64,000 bases of DNA from Terrimonas ginsenosidimutans (lineage in GTDB: Bacteria; Bacteroidota; Bacteroidia; Chitinophagales; Chitinophagaceae). Both the position numbers and the translations under genes were made by a program. The stretch covers positions 1-64,000 of the forward strand of contig NZ_JAKLTR010000002.1 of NCBI RefSeq assembly GCF_022012415.1, given 5' to 3'. Each line of letters starts with the position of its first letter. Position 1 is the first letter of the stretch. This document shows positions 1 to 7,005 of the stretch, one piece after another. The notes under the pieces are model-generated. The model made no database searches. It saw only the letters and a list, made by a program, of their open reading frames with translations, and had not been told where the DNA came from.

Positions 1-127
1 AAAGGCTTAATTGTTGAAGGTTCCGGAGATTCGAAAGATTTCCTTGGCTGATGCATTCCGTTTGAGATCTGCCGACGCAGTTTTTTCGATGTTTTTCAAC
101 TGGATGTATAACGGTTCTAGTTAACCC

Positions 128-1327
128 TCATGATCGGTGGCGGATAAGGTAAAAGCCACCGGCTGCTGCGGCAGCAAGGCCACCAACGACCCACCACAGC
201 GTATTAAACCCGGCGTATCCGGCCAACTGGGCTCCACTCATTGGTCCAAGGGTTTGTGCCGCAGCCCAGGCCATGGTATACAGCGCTGCGTACTGGCCGC
301 GGTTGGTGGGGTGTGTACGTGAGATCCAGTAGGCGTTCATGAAAGGCATGGAAAGGATCTCTCCGAAGGTGATAACGAGGATCATGAGGAAGGCGATGAG
401 CATCGGCGGCCCGGGAATATTCAATAACCAGAAAGCGATGCTTACCAGGGAGACACCTGCCGCGATATAGTACATGATATTACGTTTTCCCTCGAGCTTA
501 TAAACAAGCACCATTTCAACCAGGGCGATAATAATACCGTTAAAGGCCATCAGAAAACCGATCCCGGGTTCAGATAAATGCAATTCCTCGCGGAAAAATA
601 CCGGCAGATTGGTGAAGATCTGGAAGAAACAAGCGGCAAACAACATCGTGATCAGAATGAACAAGATGTAGGTCTTGTCGCGATAAGCAGCTATCAGTGG
701 TCTGACCTCTTCCTTTTTTGAGCTGTCTGCCGTTTGAACGGAAGGTTTCAAGGCGAGCCAGAGAAGAACAGCGGCACTGATATTGGTAAACCCATCAACC
801 CAGAACAGCAATTCGTAATTGATCTTCGCAAGCACACCTCCCAGCGCGCTGCCAAGTGCCCAGCCTACATTGATAGCAAGCCTGTTCAGCGCATAGGAAC
901 GGGTGCGGTTCTCCGGTTTGCTGTAAAACGCGATCGCCGTTGAATTGGCAGGCCTGAACGCTTCGCCAACAAAACTTACCAGGAAGGTAAATACACAGAT
1001 CAGTGGAAAGGTCCTTAGCTGACCAAGTATAATGAAAAGGATGCCTCCGCCAATAAGCGTGATGAGCTGCACCGGATAATGCCCGATCCTGTCCGTAAGC
1101 TTCCCGCCGCACCAGGCACCTGTAAATGCACCGAGGCCAAATAATCCCAGTACATAGCCTGCTTTGCCGATGCTGTAACCCATTTCCGGGCTGGTCAGAT
1201 ATAAGGTCATAAACGGTACCACCATCGTTCCGCTGCGATTGATCAGCATTACGAGCGACAGAAGCCAGGTTGATCTTGATAAACCACTGTATGCGTTGCG
1301 ATAAGTTAGTGCGGTTGCTTTCAGCAT
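128..1327 (-). CDS. MFS family permease
   Basis: Integral membrane transporter of the major facilitator superfamily, about 399 residues and 12 hydrophobic segments, the usual length for a drug or metabolite exporter. A motif-A-like loop (GGKLTDRIGHYPVQ) sits near residues 74-87 between helices 2 and 3, as expected for the family. An upstream TTG at 1336 is possible, but I chose the ATG at 1327: a perfect -7 box (TACATTTG, reverse strand 1341-1334) ends only about 7 nt before it, so the upstream codons lie inside the promoter. The mRNA would then be nearly leaderless. Substrate cannot be told. It stands alone; nothing else on this strand lies next to it in the window. Confidence 0.85.
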   Translation of the reverse strand: MLKATALTYRNAYSGLSRSTWLLSLVMLINRSGTMVVPFMTLYLTSPEMGYSIGKAGYVLGLFGLGAFTGAWCGGKLTDRIGHYPVQLITLIGGGILFIILGQLRTFPLICVFTFLVSFVGEAFRPANSTAIAFYSKPENRTRSYALNRLAINVGWALGSALGGVLAKINYELLFWVDGFTNISAAVLLWLALKPSVQTADSSKKEEVRPLIAAYRDKTYILFILITMLFAACFFQIFTNLPVFFREELHLSEPGIGFLMAFNGIIIALVEMVLVYKLEGKRNIMYYIAAGVSLVSIAFWLLNIPGPPMLIAFLMILVITFGEILSMPFMNAYWISRTHPTNRGQYAALYTMAWAAAQTLGPMSGAQLAGYAGFNTLWWVVGGLAAAAAGGFYLIRHRS

Positions 1328-1333
1328 GACGTG

Positions 1334-1341
1334 CAAATGTA
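1334..1341 (-). promoter_or_regulatory. -7 promoter box of the MFS gene
   Basis: TACATTTG on the reverse strand fits the Bacteroidota -7 consensus TAnnTTTG exactly. A TCTG lies 19 nt upstream, in the place of the -33 TTTG. It decides the ATG at 1327 as start. Confidence 0.55.
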
Positions 1342-1670
1342 ACAGGAAGAAGATTCTCTTCAGAGCAACTTATGAAGGGACGTCGTTTCTGTGTGACGAA
1401 CTGAGGGACTAACCGGATGAGTGTACTTAGCAGGCTTGATGATGCACAAAACTTCCGGTGATCTTTTCAACAGTAAGATAAATATACACGGTTCGAAAGG
1501 TCAGGGATTTCGTGTTTTTCCGTAAGTGTTATTATTTATTTTCAATTGAAAAACAATTCGTTGGAACGTGTTTTTGATGGCAAGCTGATTTTCTCCCCGG
1601 TATATTTCCTTGTTAATCTACTATTGCGGCAAACAGGTGAGCATTGTACTTTGTGACAAATTCCAATGGT

Positions 1671-1754
1671 ATGACAAAAACCAGTTTAGTTACCAGAGTA
1701 TTCCGTTACGTACTTTTTGCTACTGCCTTTACCTTGTACCTGTTGCTGTTGTAA
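1671..1754 (+). CDS. Candidate 27-residue single-helix membrane peptide
   Basis: A short frame in a 550-bp gap between divergently placed genes. It begins with a few polar and basic residues (MTKTSLVTRVFRY) and ends in a run of hydrophobic residues long enough for one membrane helix (VLFATAFTLYLLLL). A strong intrinsic terminator follows 33 nt after the stop, and no other forward gene lies upstream of that terminator, so something short is probably transcribed here. A TTTG-containing box (TACTTTG, one base short of the -7 consensus) lies about 20 nt before the ATG. I do not recognise a family. It could equally be the 3' part of a small RNA. Confidence 0.35.
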   Translation: MTKTSLVTRVFRYVLFATAFTLYLLLL

Positions 1755-1787
1755 GTCTTAAAAAGTCGCCCGGAATAAAAAATCTTG

Positions 1788-1815
1788 AAGCCGTCTCCTG
1801 TGAGACGGCTTTTTT
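1788..1815 (+). terminator. Intrinsic terminator downstream of the 27-residue frame
   Basis: Perfect 10-bp stem AAGCCGTCTC / GAGACGGCTT with a CTGT loop, running into six T (1810-1815). It is a textbook rho-independent terminator, but the only forward-strand candidate upstream is the tiny frame at 1671-1754. Confidence 0.8.
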
Positions 1816-1886
1816 GGGCTAAGTGGGTAGGGAGAGATTTCTGTTAGCCTCTTCTCCTCGTTAAACTCTTGCCTTAAATTTGAAGA

Positions 1887-2339
1887 ATGTATGGAAAGCA
1901 GGAAGCATCGTTAATGCGAAAGGAGTTTTGGACAAGTTTGGGTTTGTATATGCGGCCGTTATTGGGAGCAGAAGGTGAGCCGGTGAACTGGCTGAATTAC
2001 AAGACAGGTGTAAAGCATATTTATTTTCGCATGGATGCGGATAATAAAAAAGCTTCGATAGGGATCGAGTTGAGGCAGGTGGATGAGTCGGTCAGGAAGG
2101 ATTATTTTGCCAGGTTGGTGCAAATGAGGGGCATGTTGGAAGAGGAAGCGGGTGAGGGATGGGTATGGGAGGAAGACAGGCTGGATGAAGATGGGCGTGT
2201 TTTCAGCCGGATAGGTATCTCCATAGATGGAGTGAATATTTTCAATAAAGCGGATTGGCCAGCCATGATCTCTTTTCTGAAACCAAGGATGCTGGCCCTT
2301 GACAATTTCTGGTGGCAGGTAAAGGATATTCTTCTGTAA
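1887..2339 (+). CDS. DUF4268 domain protein
   Basis: 150-residue soluble protein. The opening (MYGKQEASLMRKEFWTSLG) and the tail around LKPRMLALDNFWW match my recollection of stand-alone DUF4268 proteins in Bacteroidota, which are about this length. Biochemical function is unknown; in other bacteria the domain is fused to nuclease-like proteins. The start at 1887 is preferred over the ATG at 1914 because family members carry the MY-K-EAS lead. A TAAATTTG box at 1875-1882 fits the -7 consensus but sits so close to the start that the message would be leaderless or begin inside the gene. The end lies 4 nt from the end of the convergent racemase gene (2346). Confidence 0.7.
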   Translation: MYGKQEASLMRKEFWTSLGLYMRPLLGAEGEPVNWLNYKTGVKHIYFRMDADNKKASIGIELRQVDESVRKDYFARLVQMRGMLEEEAGEGWVWEEDRLDEDGRVFSRIGISIDGVNIFNKADWPAMISFLKPRMLALDNFWWQVKDILL

Positions 2340-2345
2340 GAATCA

Positions 2346-3053
2346 TTAATCTCCCTGTAAATTTTTCCCCAGGGCAAAGCGAACGGCTGCTTTGGAATGG
2401 ATCAACGTAGTATCGTACAACTTAACCTCTGTGTCTTTTTGTTGCAGCAATAAGGGGATCTCGGTGCAGCCGAGGATCACTCCCTGCGCACCACGATCCG
2501 CCAGCTGATGGATGATGTCAAGGAATTTTCGCTTTGTTTCGGGAAGAAATATTCCTTTTCCCATTTCGGTGTAAATAGCGTTGTTGATATAATCGATATC
2601 ATCCTGCCCGGGAATGATGGTGGTGATGTCGTATGCAGACAGTATTTCACTGTAAAATGGCAGTTGCATGGTGTACTTCGTGCCAAGAAGCGCAACTGTT
2701 TGCAGGCCATCCTGTCTGATCTGTTCGCCCGTTTCGTCTGCGATATGTAACAATGGGATATTGATCGATGCCTGCAGGTCATCTGCCAGTTTGTGCATCG
2801 TATTAGCGCCGAGTAAAATGCAGCCGGCACCCGCAGCTTCGAGTTTTTTTGCCGCATCTGTCATGAGTTCAAGGATACGGTCCCAGCGTCCCGCCTCGGT
2901 GAGCGACTTGATCTCCGCGAAATCAACGGAATGCAGGATGATCTTTGCGGAAGATACGCCTCCGAGTTCCTGATTTACGAGCGTATTCAGGAGGCGATAA
3001 TATTCAACGGAAGAAAGCCAGGTGATGCCACCGATAAGTCCGATCGTTTTCAT
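2346..3053 (-). CDS. Aspartate/glutamate racemase family protein (YgeA-like)
   Basis: Cofactor-independent amino-acid racemase fold, 235 residues. The start at 3053 (MKTIGLIGGITWLSS) matches the family N terminus better than the in-frame codon at 3080. Two-domain signature: ANTMHK at residues 83-88 and GCTEIP near residue 190, plus SVDF, HIADETG and YDTT elements, all collinear with E. coli YgeA as I recall it. The second catalytic Cys is present (GCTEI). The first position, Cys in classical aspartate racemases and Thr in YgeA, is Ala83 here. Two-base racemisation by a Cys pair is therefore not possible; the true activity is uncertain. It starts 31 nt downstream of the DinB-fold gene on the same strand, a likely two-gene operon. 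Confidence 0.85.
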   Translation of the reverse strand: MKTIGLIGGITWLSSVEYYRLLNTLVNQELGGVSSAKIILHSVDFAEIKSLTEAGRWDRILELMTDAAKKLEAAGAGCILLGANTMHKLADDLQASINIPLLHIADETGEQIRQDGLQTVALLGTKYTMQLPFYSEILSAYDITTIIPGQDDIDYINNAIYTEMGKGIFLPETKRKFLDIIHQLADRGAQGVILGCTEIPLLLQQKDTEVKLYDTTLIHSKAAVRFALGKNLQGD

Positions 3054-3084
3054 ACTGCGAAAATCGGTTTTTCCAGACAATAAT

Positions 3085-3540
3085 TCAGGGATAAGGAAAA
3101 GGTTCGAGATCGAGTACCTGGTGAAGATGATACTTCAGGTGTTTGACATAGTCTGCCGCGAGCCATTCCAGGGTATGTGGTTCGCCCGTGGTGCATACAC
3201 GATGGTACGCATCGCTGTTGATCCTGCGCAGGATCTGGACGATCTGTTTATTGAGCAGGAACCAAAGATCAATTACATCTGCAGGTGGAAGCCCCTGGTA
3301 ACCCACAGCTTCCACCCATTTGTCCTGGTTGTAAACGATGAATGGATTCTCCTCATACTGAGCCACTATGAACCGCCGGATATTATTCTGTGCTGAATCT
3401 GCAAGGTGACCGATGATCTGAAGTTTGCTCCATTTTGCAGCAGACGGTTTGAATAACAGTTCTTCCGTTGAAAGTGTTCTAAGCGTTCCTATGTGGAGTA
3501 ATAGGAGGGCTTCGAGCGTTGCTGCGGTTTGGGTAAGCAT
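3085..3540 (-). CDS. DinB/YfiT-like four-helix putative metalloenzyme
   Basis: 151-residue protein of the DinB_2 superfamily, a four-helix bundle that usually binds a divalent metal by three histidines and is related to thiol (bacillithiol or mycothiol) transferases. Visible features: PSAAKWSKLQIIGHLADSA with H45 in the classical helix-2 position, and a C-terminal cluster H134, H138 and H140 supplying the other ligands. Length is normal. The gene is probably the first of an operon with the racemase 31 nt downstream. No clear -7 box was found upstream. Substrate and reaction are unknown; bacillithiol-dependent chemistry is only the family expectation. Confidence 0.8.
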   Translation of the reverse strand: MLTQTAATLEALLLLHIGTLRTLSTEELLFKPSAAKWSKLQIIGHLADSAQNNIRRFIVAQYEENPFIVYNQDKWVEAVGYQGLPPADVIDLWFLLNKQIVQILRRINSDAYHRVCTTGEPHTLEWLAADYVKHLKYHLHQVLDLEPFPYP

Positions 3541-3801
3541 ATTCAGAAATTGTTCTGCAATATACTATCGTTGAAAAAAAGAAAGTTATCGGTTTTGGTT
3601 ACCAACCGTCAGGATGCCATTTCGCCGGAGTCCAACTGCAGAAAAATGAAAATGGGGGTGTGTTGTGAATAGTAAAAAAACAGGCTGGAAATAGGGGACA
3701 GGGGATTTATATAATTTTACCGGATGGTGAAACAAAAAATATTCTTCACCGCCTGATCTGTCAGTTTAAAATCAAATAAATCCCCTTTCCGGGGAGTAAT
3801 T
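3541..3801. other. Intergenic, no gene seen
   Basis: 261 bp between two reverse-strand genes. AT-rich. The only structure is a short hairpin TCCCC-TTTCC-GGGGA at 3781-3795; read on the reverse strand it is followed by TTTATTTGATTTT and could end transcription of the 38-residue gene. Confidence 0.4.
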
Positions 3802-3918
3802 TCAACAGTGTCCGAGCAACCAATACACAATTGCGAACACAACGATGAAACCGAGGCATCCGCCTCCCCATTTGTAACCTGCATATCCGGCGATGAGTGT
3901 GCGTAACCAATTCTTCAT
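3802..3918 (-). CDS. 38-residue glycine-rich membrane peptide
   Basis: Short gene, start taken at 3918 (MKNWLRTLIAGYAGYKWGGG). The layout is a basic amphipathic lead, a Gly-rich turn (GYKWGGGCLG) and one hydrophobic helix (FIVVFAIVYWLLGHC). From memory, similar peptides with an A-GY-A-x-K-x-GGGC core recur in Chitinophagaceae and other Bacteroidota as unnamed small proteins. An upstream in-frame ATG at 3984 would add 22 residues with no resemblance to that pattern. A short GC hairpin follows the stop. Function unknown; a single-pass inner-membrane peptide is the plain reading. Confidence 0.55.
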   Translation of the reverse strand: MKNWLRTLIAGYAGYKWGGGCLGFIVVFAIVYWLLGHC

Positions 3919-4044
3919 AATAACGTTTACAGGATAGAAATGAAAAAGCATGCCATCCCGGATCTGCAAGGCTGTAAAGTGCAAAAAACTTCAGCTCACT
4001 TTCTCTTTAGCTGAACTATTAAGCTTTATTTCAAAACTTCTCTT

Positions 4045-4194
4045 TCAATGATGCTTAAAATACTGAATCTCCCTTTCATGTTTCCTGGCGGCTTCCAGGC
4101 TCGGAAATGTGCCGAGGTTCCGGCGTTTATTTGTCTTTGGATTTTTCTTTCTTGAGTAGATGCGGTACTCACCAGACTTTAGTTTGCGTATCAT
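4045..4194 (-). CDS. 49-residue basic small protein
   Basis: Reverse-strand frame reading MIRKLKSGEYRIYSRKKNPK, then RRNLGTFPSLEAARKHEREI and ending QYFKHH. This matches a widely distributed family of about 50-residue basic proteins in Bacteroidota and Proteobacteria (KLKSGEYRLYSRK...KRRNLGTF...A..HER.VQ.FK), recalled from memory. The sequence is rich in Lys and Arg (about one third) with a predicted beta-beta-helix layout resembling a tiny integrase arm-type or AP2-like DNA-binding domain, which is inference. It lies between the 38-residue gene and the divergent L,D-transpeptidase gene. The role is unknown. Confidence 0.75.
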   Translation of the reverse strand: MIRKLKSGEYRIYSRKKNPKTNKRRNLGTFPSLEAARKHEREIQYFKHH

Positions 4195-4284
4195 GGTCTT
4201 TTTATGAACAGAGCGCCAACATGTATGCCAGCAAGGAAGGTCCTTGGCATGAAAATTACCTTTATAAGGGCTAAAACGTAGATT

Positions 4285-5166
4285 ATGAAGTTGATCCGTA
4301 TTTCATCTGTTATTTTAGTTACCCTTTTATTTTTCACACAATGCCGTGAACCGGAGCAGAAAGAAGCCGTTCCCGAAGAGAAAAAAGTTCAACGTCCGCC
4401 GGCACCACAATGGAAAAAACCATCGCAGGAGATCAGCTATCAGAAAGTGGCGGCTAAGCAATGGTTCCGCAAGCAAAAGGATAGTTTGAATGCGCAGCAG
4501 CAAAAGATCGTGATGACGGCAAACCGCGCAGATCTGGCAAATATTTCCGCACTGGATAGTGTGTTGTTGCCAAATGATCTGTCGGGCGATATCGTATTTT
4601 ATCAACCATTTCCACTTGAAGTGAAAGGCCTGCAGGATATAAGCAAGATCATTTTCTTCTCTTACCCATCTCAGACATTCGGAGCTTATGAATATGGCAA
4701 CCTGGTATATGCAGGTGCAACGAATATGGGGAGAAAGAAAGATCCCACACCGGCCGGTCTGTACTTTACTAATTGGAAAGCTGAGAAGACAACGAGTACT
4801 TTCAATGACGAGTGGGAACTGAAATGGAATTTCAATATTGAAAATAAGGAAGGCATCGGATGGCATCAGTACGCGATGCCGGGATATCCAGCTTCGCATT
4901 CCTGTCTTCGTTTGTTTGAAGATGATGCGCAGTATTTGTATAAATGGGCAGACGAGTGGAAGTTGAAAGGAACGGATAGTGTGGTGCTTAAAGGTACACC
5001 CGTGATCGTGTTTGGTGATTATCCGTTTGATGGCCCTAAGCCATGGTTGAGTTTGGTTAGTGACGCACATGCTCTTGATATAAAGGCGGCAGCGCTGGAA
5101 GGTTTGATCGGACAGCACCAGGGAGAGATCATGGAAGCACAGAAAAAGCGTGAGGGGATGAAGTGA
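4285..5166 (+). CDS. L,D-transpeptidase (YkuD) lipoprotein
   Basis: Envelope enzyme of the YkuD fold that forms 3-3 peptidoglycan cross-links or attaches proteins to the wall. 293 residues: type II signal peptide with lipobox Cys at C20 (LFFTQC), a charged Pro-rich linker, then the catalytic domain from about residue 95. The active-site block is H194 followed by SHSCLR with H205, C207 and R209. The usual block is SHGCxR; Gly is Ser here, a variant I also recall in other Bacteroidota members. The catalytic Cys and His are intact, so activity is likely. It is monocistronic, closed by a strong terminator 20 nt after the stop. Confidence 0.85.
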   Translation: MKLIRISSVILVTLLFFTQCREPEQKEAVPEEKKVQRPPAPQWKKPSQEISYQKVAAKQWFRKQKDSLNAQQQKIVMTANRADLANISALDSVLLPNDLSGDIVFYQPFPLEVKGLQDISKIIFFSYPSQTFGAYEYGNLVYAGATNMGRKKDPTPAGLYFTNWKAEKTTSTFNDEWELKWNFNIENKEGIGWHQYAMPGYPASHSCLRLFEDDAQYLYKWADEWKLKGTDSVVLKGTPVIVFGDYPFDGPKPWLSLVSDAHALDIKAAALEGLIGQHQGEIMEAQKKREGMK

Positions 5167-5186
5167 GTTGAATAAGATTTTTATAA

Positions 5187-5220
5187 AAAACGCGGCTTCA
5201 ACAGTATGAAGCCGCGTTTT
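5187..5220. terminator. Bidirectional intrinsic terminator
   Basis: 14-bp perfect stem AAAACGCGGCTTCA / TGAAGCCGCGTTTT with a 6-nt loop (5201-5206). A tract on one side and T tract on the other make it work in both directions, closing the L,D-transpeptidase gene and the convergent sugar dehydrogenase gene. Confidence 0.85.
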
Positions 5221-5268
5221 TGTTTATCTGGTGTGGAGTAATCCGGAAGATTATGAACGCATGCTTGC

Positions 5269-6543
5269 TTATTTTGAAGCGGCTACTCTCCAGATCGTTC
5301 CCGCGGAATCGTCTGTAATAAGTATGGATCCATCCGCCAGGTTGGCGATGCATACTGGTCTGCCATACACCTGGCTTTCTTTCTCATCCGCTATAAAACC
5401 AGTTAGGAAGTCTTCCGGAGCGCCTGAAGGCTTTCCATTGGAAAAAGGAACGAATACGACCTTATATCCCGAGAATTCAGATCTGTTCCATGACCCATGC
5501 TGACCCACGAACGCCCCGTTCTGATATTTCGCCGGAAACTTCTTCCCTGTATAAAAAGCTATTCCAAGTGAAGCTGTGTGGGACCCCACAGGTACATCAG
5601 GCACCAGTGTTTTGCTTACAAGATCAGGGCGTTCTCCTTTTCTCCTTGGATCTTCATTTTGTCCGAAATAGGCATAAGGCCATCCATAAAACCCATTTTC
5701 TTTTACACTCGTGATATAATCCGGAACCAGGTCATCGCCGAGGCCATCGCGTTCATTGACTGCCGTCCACAGCGTATTTGTTCCCGGCGCCCAATCCATC
5801 CCTACCGGATTACGCAGACCGGCCGCATATATGCGCTCACCGGACCCGTCAGGATTGGTCTCCAGGATATTTGCGCGGCGTTTTTCATGATCGATCCCAT
5901 GCTCAGCAACATTGCTGCCCGAACCAACAGAGATGTACAATTTACTTTTTGCCTGGTTGGTAATGATATTTCTTGTCCAGTGATTGTTATACCCGCCCGC
6001 AGGCAGTTCGATGATCTTTTTGCCTTTGGCGGGAGTTAGTGATCTCATGTCCGGCGTATAATCAAACATCACCACGCCATCAGTATTTGCCACATAGAAG
6101 TGATTGTTGAGGACCAGCATGCCGAGAGGTTTATTCAGATCTGACAAAAATATATCACGGCTTTCGGCCACTCCGTCCTTATTGGCGTCCTGGAACAACG
6201 TGATCCTGTTGGCGCTTTTACTGCCTGTGCCTGATTCCGCAACAAAGATGTTCCCGTTATCAGCCACATAGATCCAGCGAGGGTTTTCCAGTTTGTCGGC
6301 AAACCGCGTAACGGTAAAACCAGCCGGTGCCACAGGTGTTTTACCTTCTGGCCATCCGATCACACGGCTGTTCTTTCTCACAGATGGCGTGGCGAAGGGG
6401 GCAGGCAGCGTGTCGCTGGCAGCTATATAAACGAATTGTTTCGCAGAAGAAGTACCAGGCTCAAAGCTTGCCTCCTTTTTCTGTAAAGCGAGAAAACCAA
6501 TTACAGCAAGAAAGGAAGCGGAATAAATAAACTTTTGGGACAT
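5269..6543 (-). CDS. PQQ-dependent sugar (sorbosone-type) dehydrogenase
   Basis: 424-residue secreted six-bladed propeller of the glucose/sorbosone dehydrogenase family, which oxidises aldoses or other polyols with pyrroloquinoline quinone in the periplasm. A signal peptide covers about residues 1-24 (FIYSASFLAVIGFLALQ). Family landmarks seen: GFTVTRFADKLENPRWIYV at the first blade, AESGTGSKSANRI, VGSGSNVAEHG, YAAGLRNPVGMDW and the C-terminal DGSILITDDSAGTIWRV. Full length. No PQQ-biosynthesis genes are in the window, so the cofactor would have to come from elsewhere in the genome or from outside. Convergent with the L,D-transpeptidase gene and sharing its terminator. Exact substrate unknown. 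Confidence 0.85.
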   Translation of the reverse strand: MSQKFIYSASFLAVIGFLALQKKEASFEPGTSSAKQFVYIAASDTLPAPFATPSVRKNSRVIGWPEGKTPVAPAGFTVTRFADKLENPRWIYVADNGNIFVAESGTGSKSANRITLFQDANKDGVAESRDIFLSDLNKPLGMLVLNNHFYVANTDGVVMFDYTPDMRSLTPAKGKKIIELPAGGYNNHWTRNIITNQAKSKLYISVGSGSNVAEHGIDHEKRRANILETNPDGSGERIYAAGLRNPVGMDWAPGTNTLWTAVNERDGLGDDLVPDYITSVKENGFYGWPYAYFGQNEDPRRKGERPDLVSKTLVPDVPVGSHTASLGIAFYTGKKFPAKYQNGAFVGQHGSWNRSEFSGYKVVFVPFSNGKPSGAPEDFLTGFIADEKESQVYGRPVCIANLADGSILITDDSAGTIWRVAASK

Positions 6544-6595
6544 TTAAAGTGTGTTTGGGTGATTGGATGGGGAAGATAGCCAAACATAATGCCAT

Positions 6596-6941
6596 ACGCG
6601 AATGAACGCAAATGGCCGCGAATGAACGCTAATAGCTGCGAATGGCCGCTAATGAACACGAATGCAGTTCTCAGTTGGACGGTTTCTCTCTGATGCGCAC
6701 AAACATCAGAATATTCATTGATCCAGTCGCCAAAACGGTCAGGTCAAGCCATAGTACGAGTTTTGGGATAATCTATGGTCCTTTTCTGGTGGTGAGGAAA
6801 GGCGGTTTGTAGAGGATGAACTGAAAATGAATGGTTCGCGAAGCTCTAATCACCGGACAAACCCTGAAAAGATGATATGCCTGAACGACGTATTCGCGAA
6901 AATTCGCGGCCATTCGCGTTCATTCGCGATTAGCGTTCACG
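6596..6941. repeat. Inverted repeat J: CGCnAATG-word arms flanking a 227-nt spacer
   Basis: The left arm (about 6596-6665) is built of words such as GCGAATGAACGC, AATGGCCGCG and GCTAATGAACAC; the right arm (about 6893-6941) is the reverse complement of the same words (AATTCGCGGCCATTCGCG...). Arm pairing is good but not perfect and the arms differ in length. The same words form the perfect hairpin at 47830-47948. The spacer (6666-6892) holds no gene. The element fills most of the 460-bp gap between two divergent genes and touches the lepA promoter. Confidence 0.7.
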
Positions 6942-6950
6942 AATTTGTAG

Positions 6951-6958
6951 TACCTTTG
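6951..6958 (+). promoter_or_regulatory. -7 promoter box of lepA
   Basis: TACCTTTG, an exact TAnnTTTG match, 47 nt before the lepA ATG and 9 nt after the right arm of the inverted repeat at 6893-6941. No clear -33 TTTG. Confidence 0.6.
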
Positions 6959-7005
6959 CACCCTTGAAATCCGCCTGTTAAAGCGGTCTTTCAGGACTAC
7001 AATAC

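Noticed and set aside
1610-1822. 70-codon forward frame in the first intergenic gap
   Set aside because: It reads through the terminator hairpin at 1788-1815; the shorter frame at 1671-1754 in another frame fits the terminator better.
4327-5118. 263-codon reverse frame opposite the L,D-transpeptidase gene
   Set aside because: Composition rich in Cys, His, Ile and Arg without domains; the forward frame carries a full YkuD active site.
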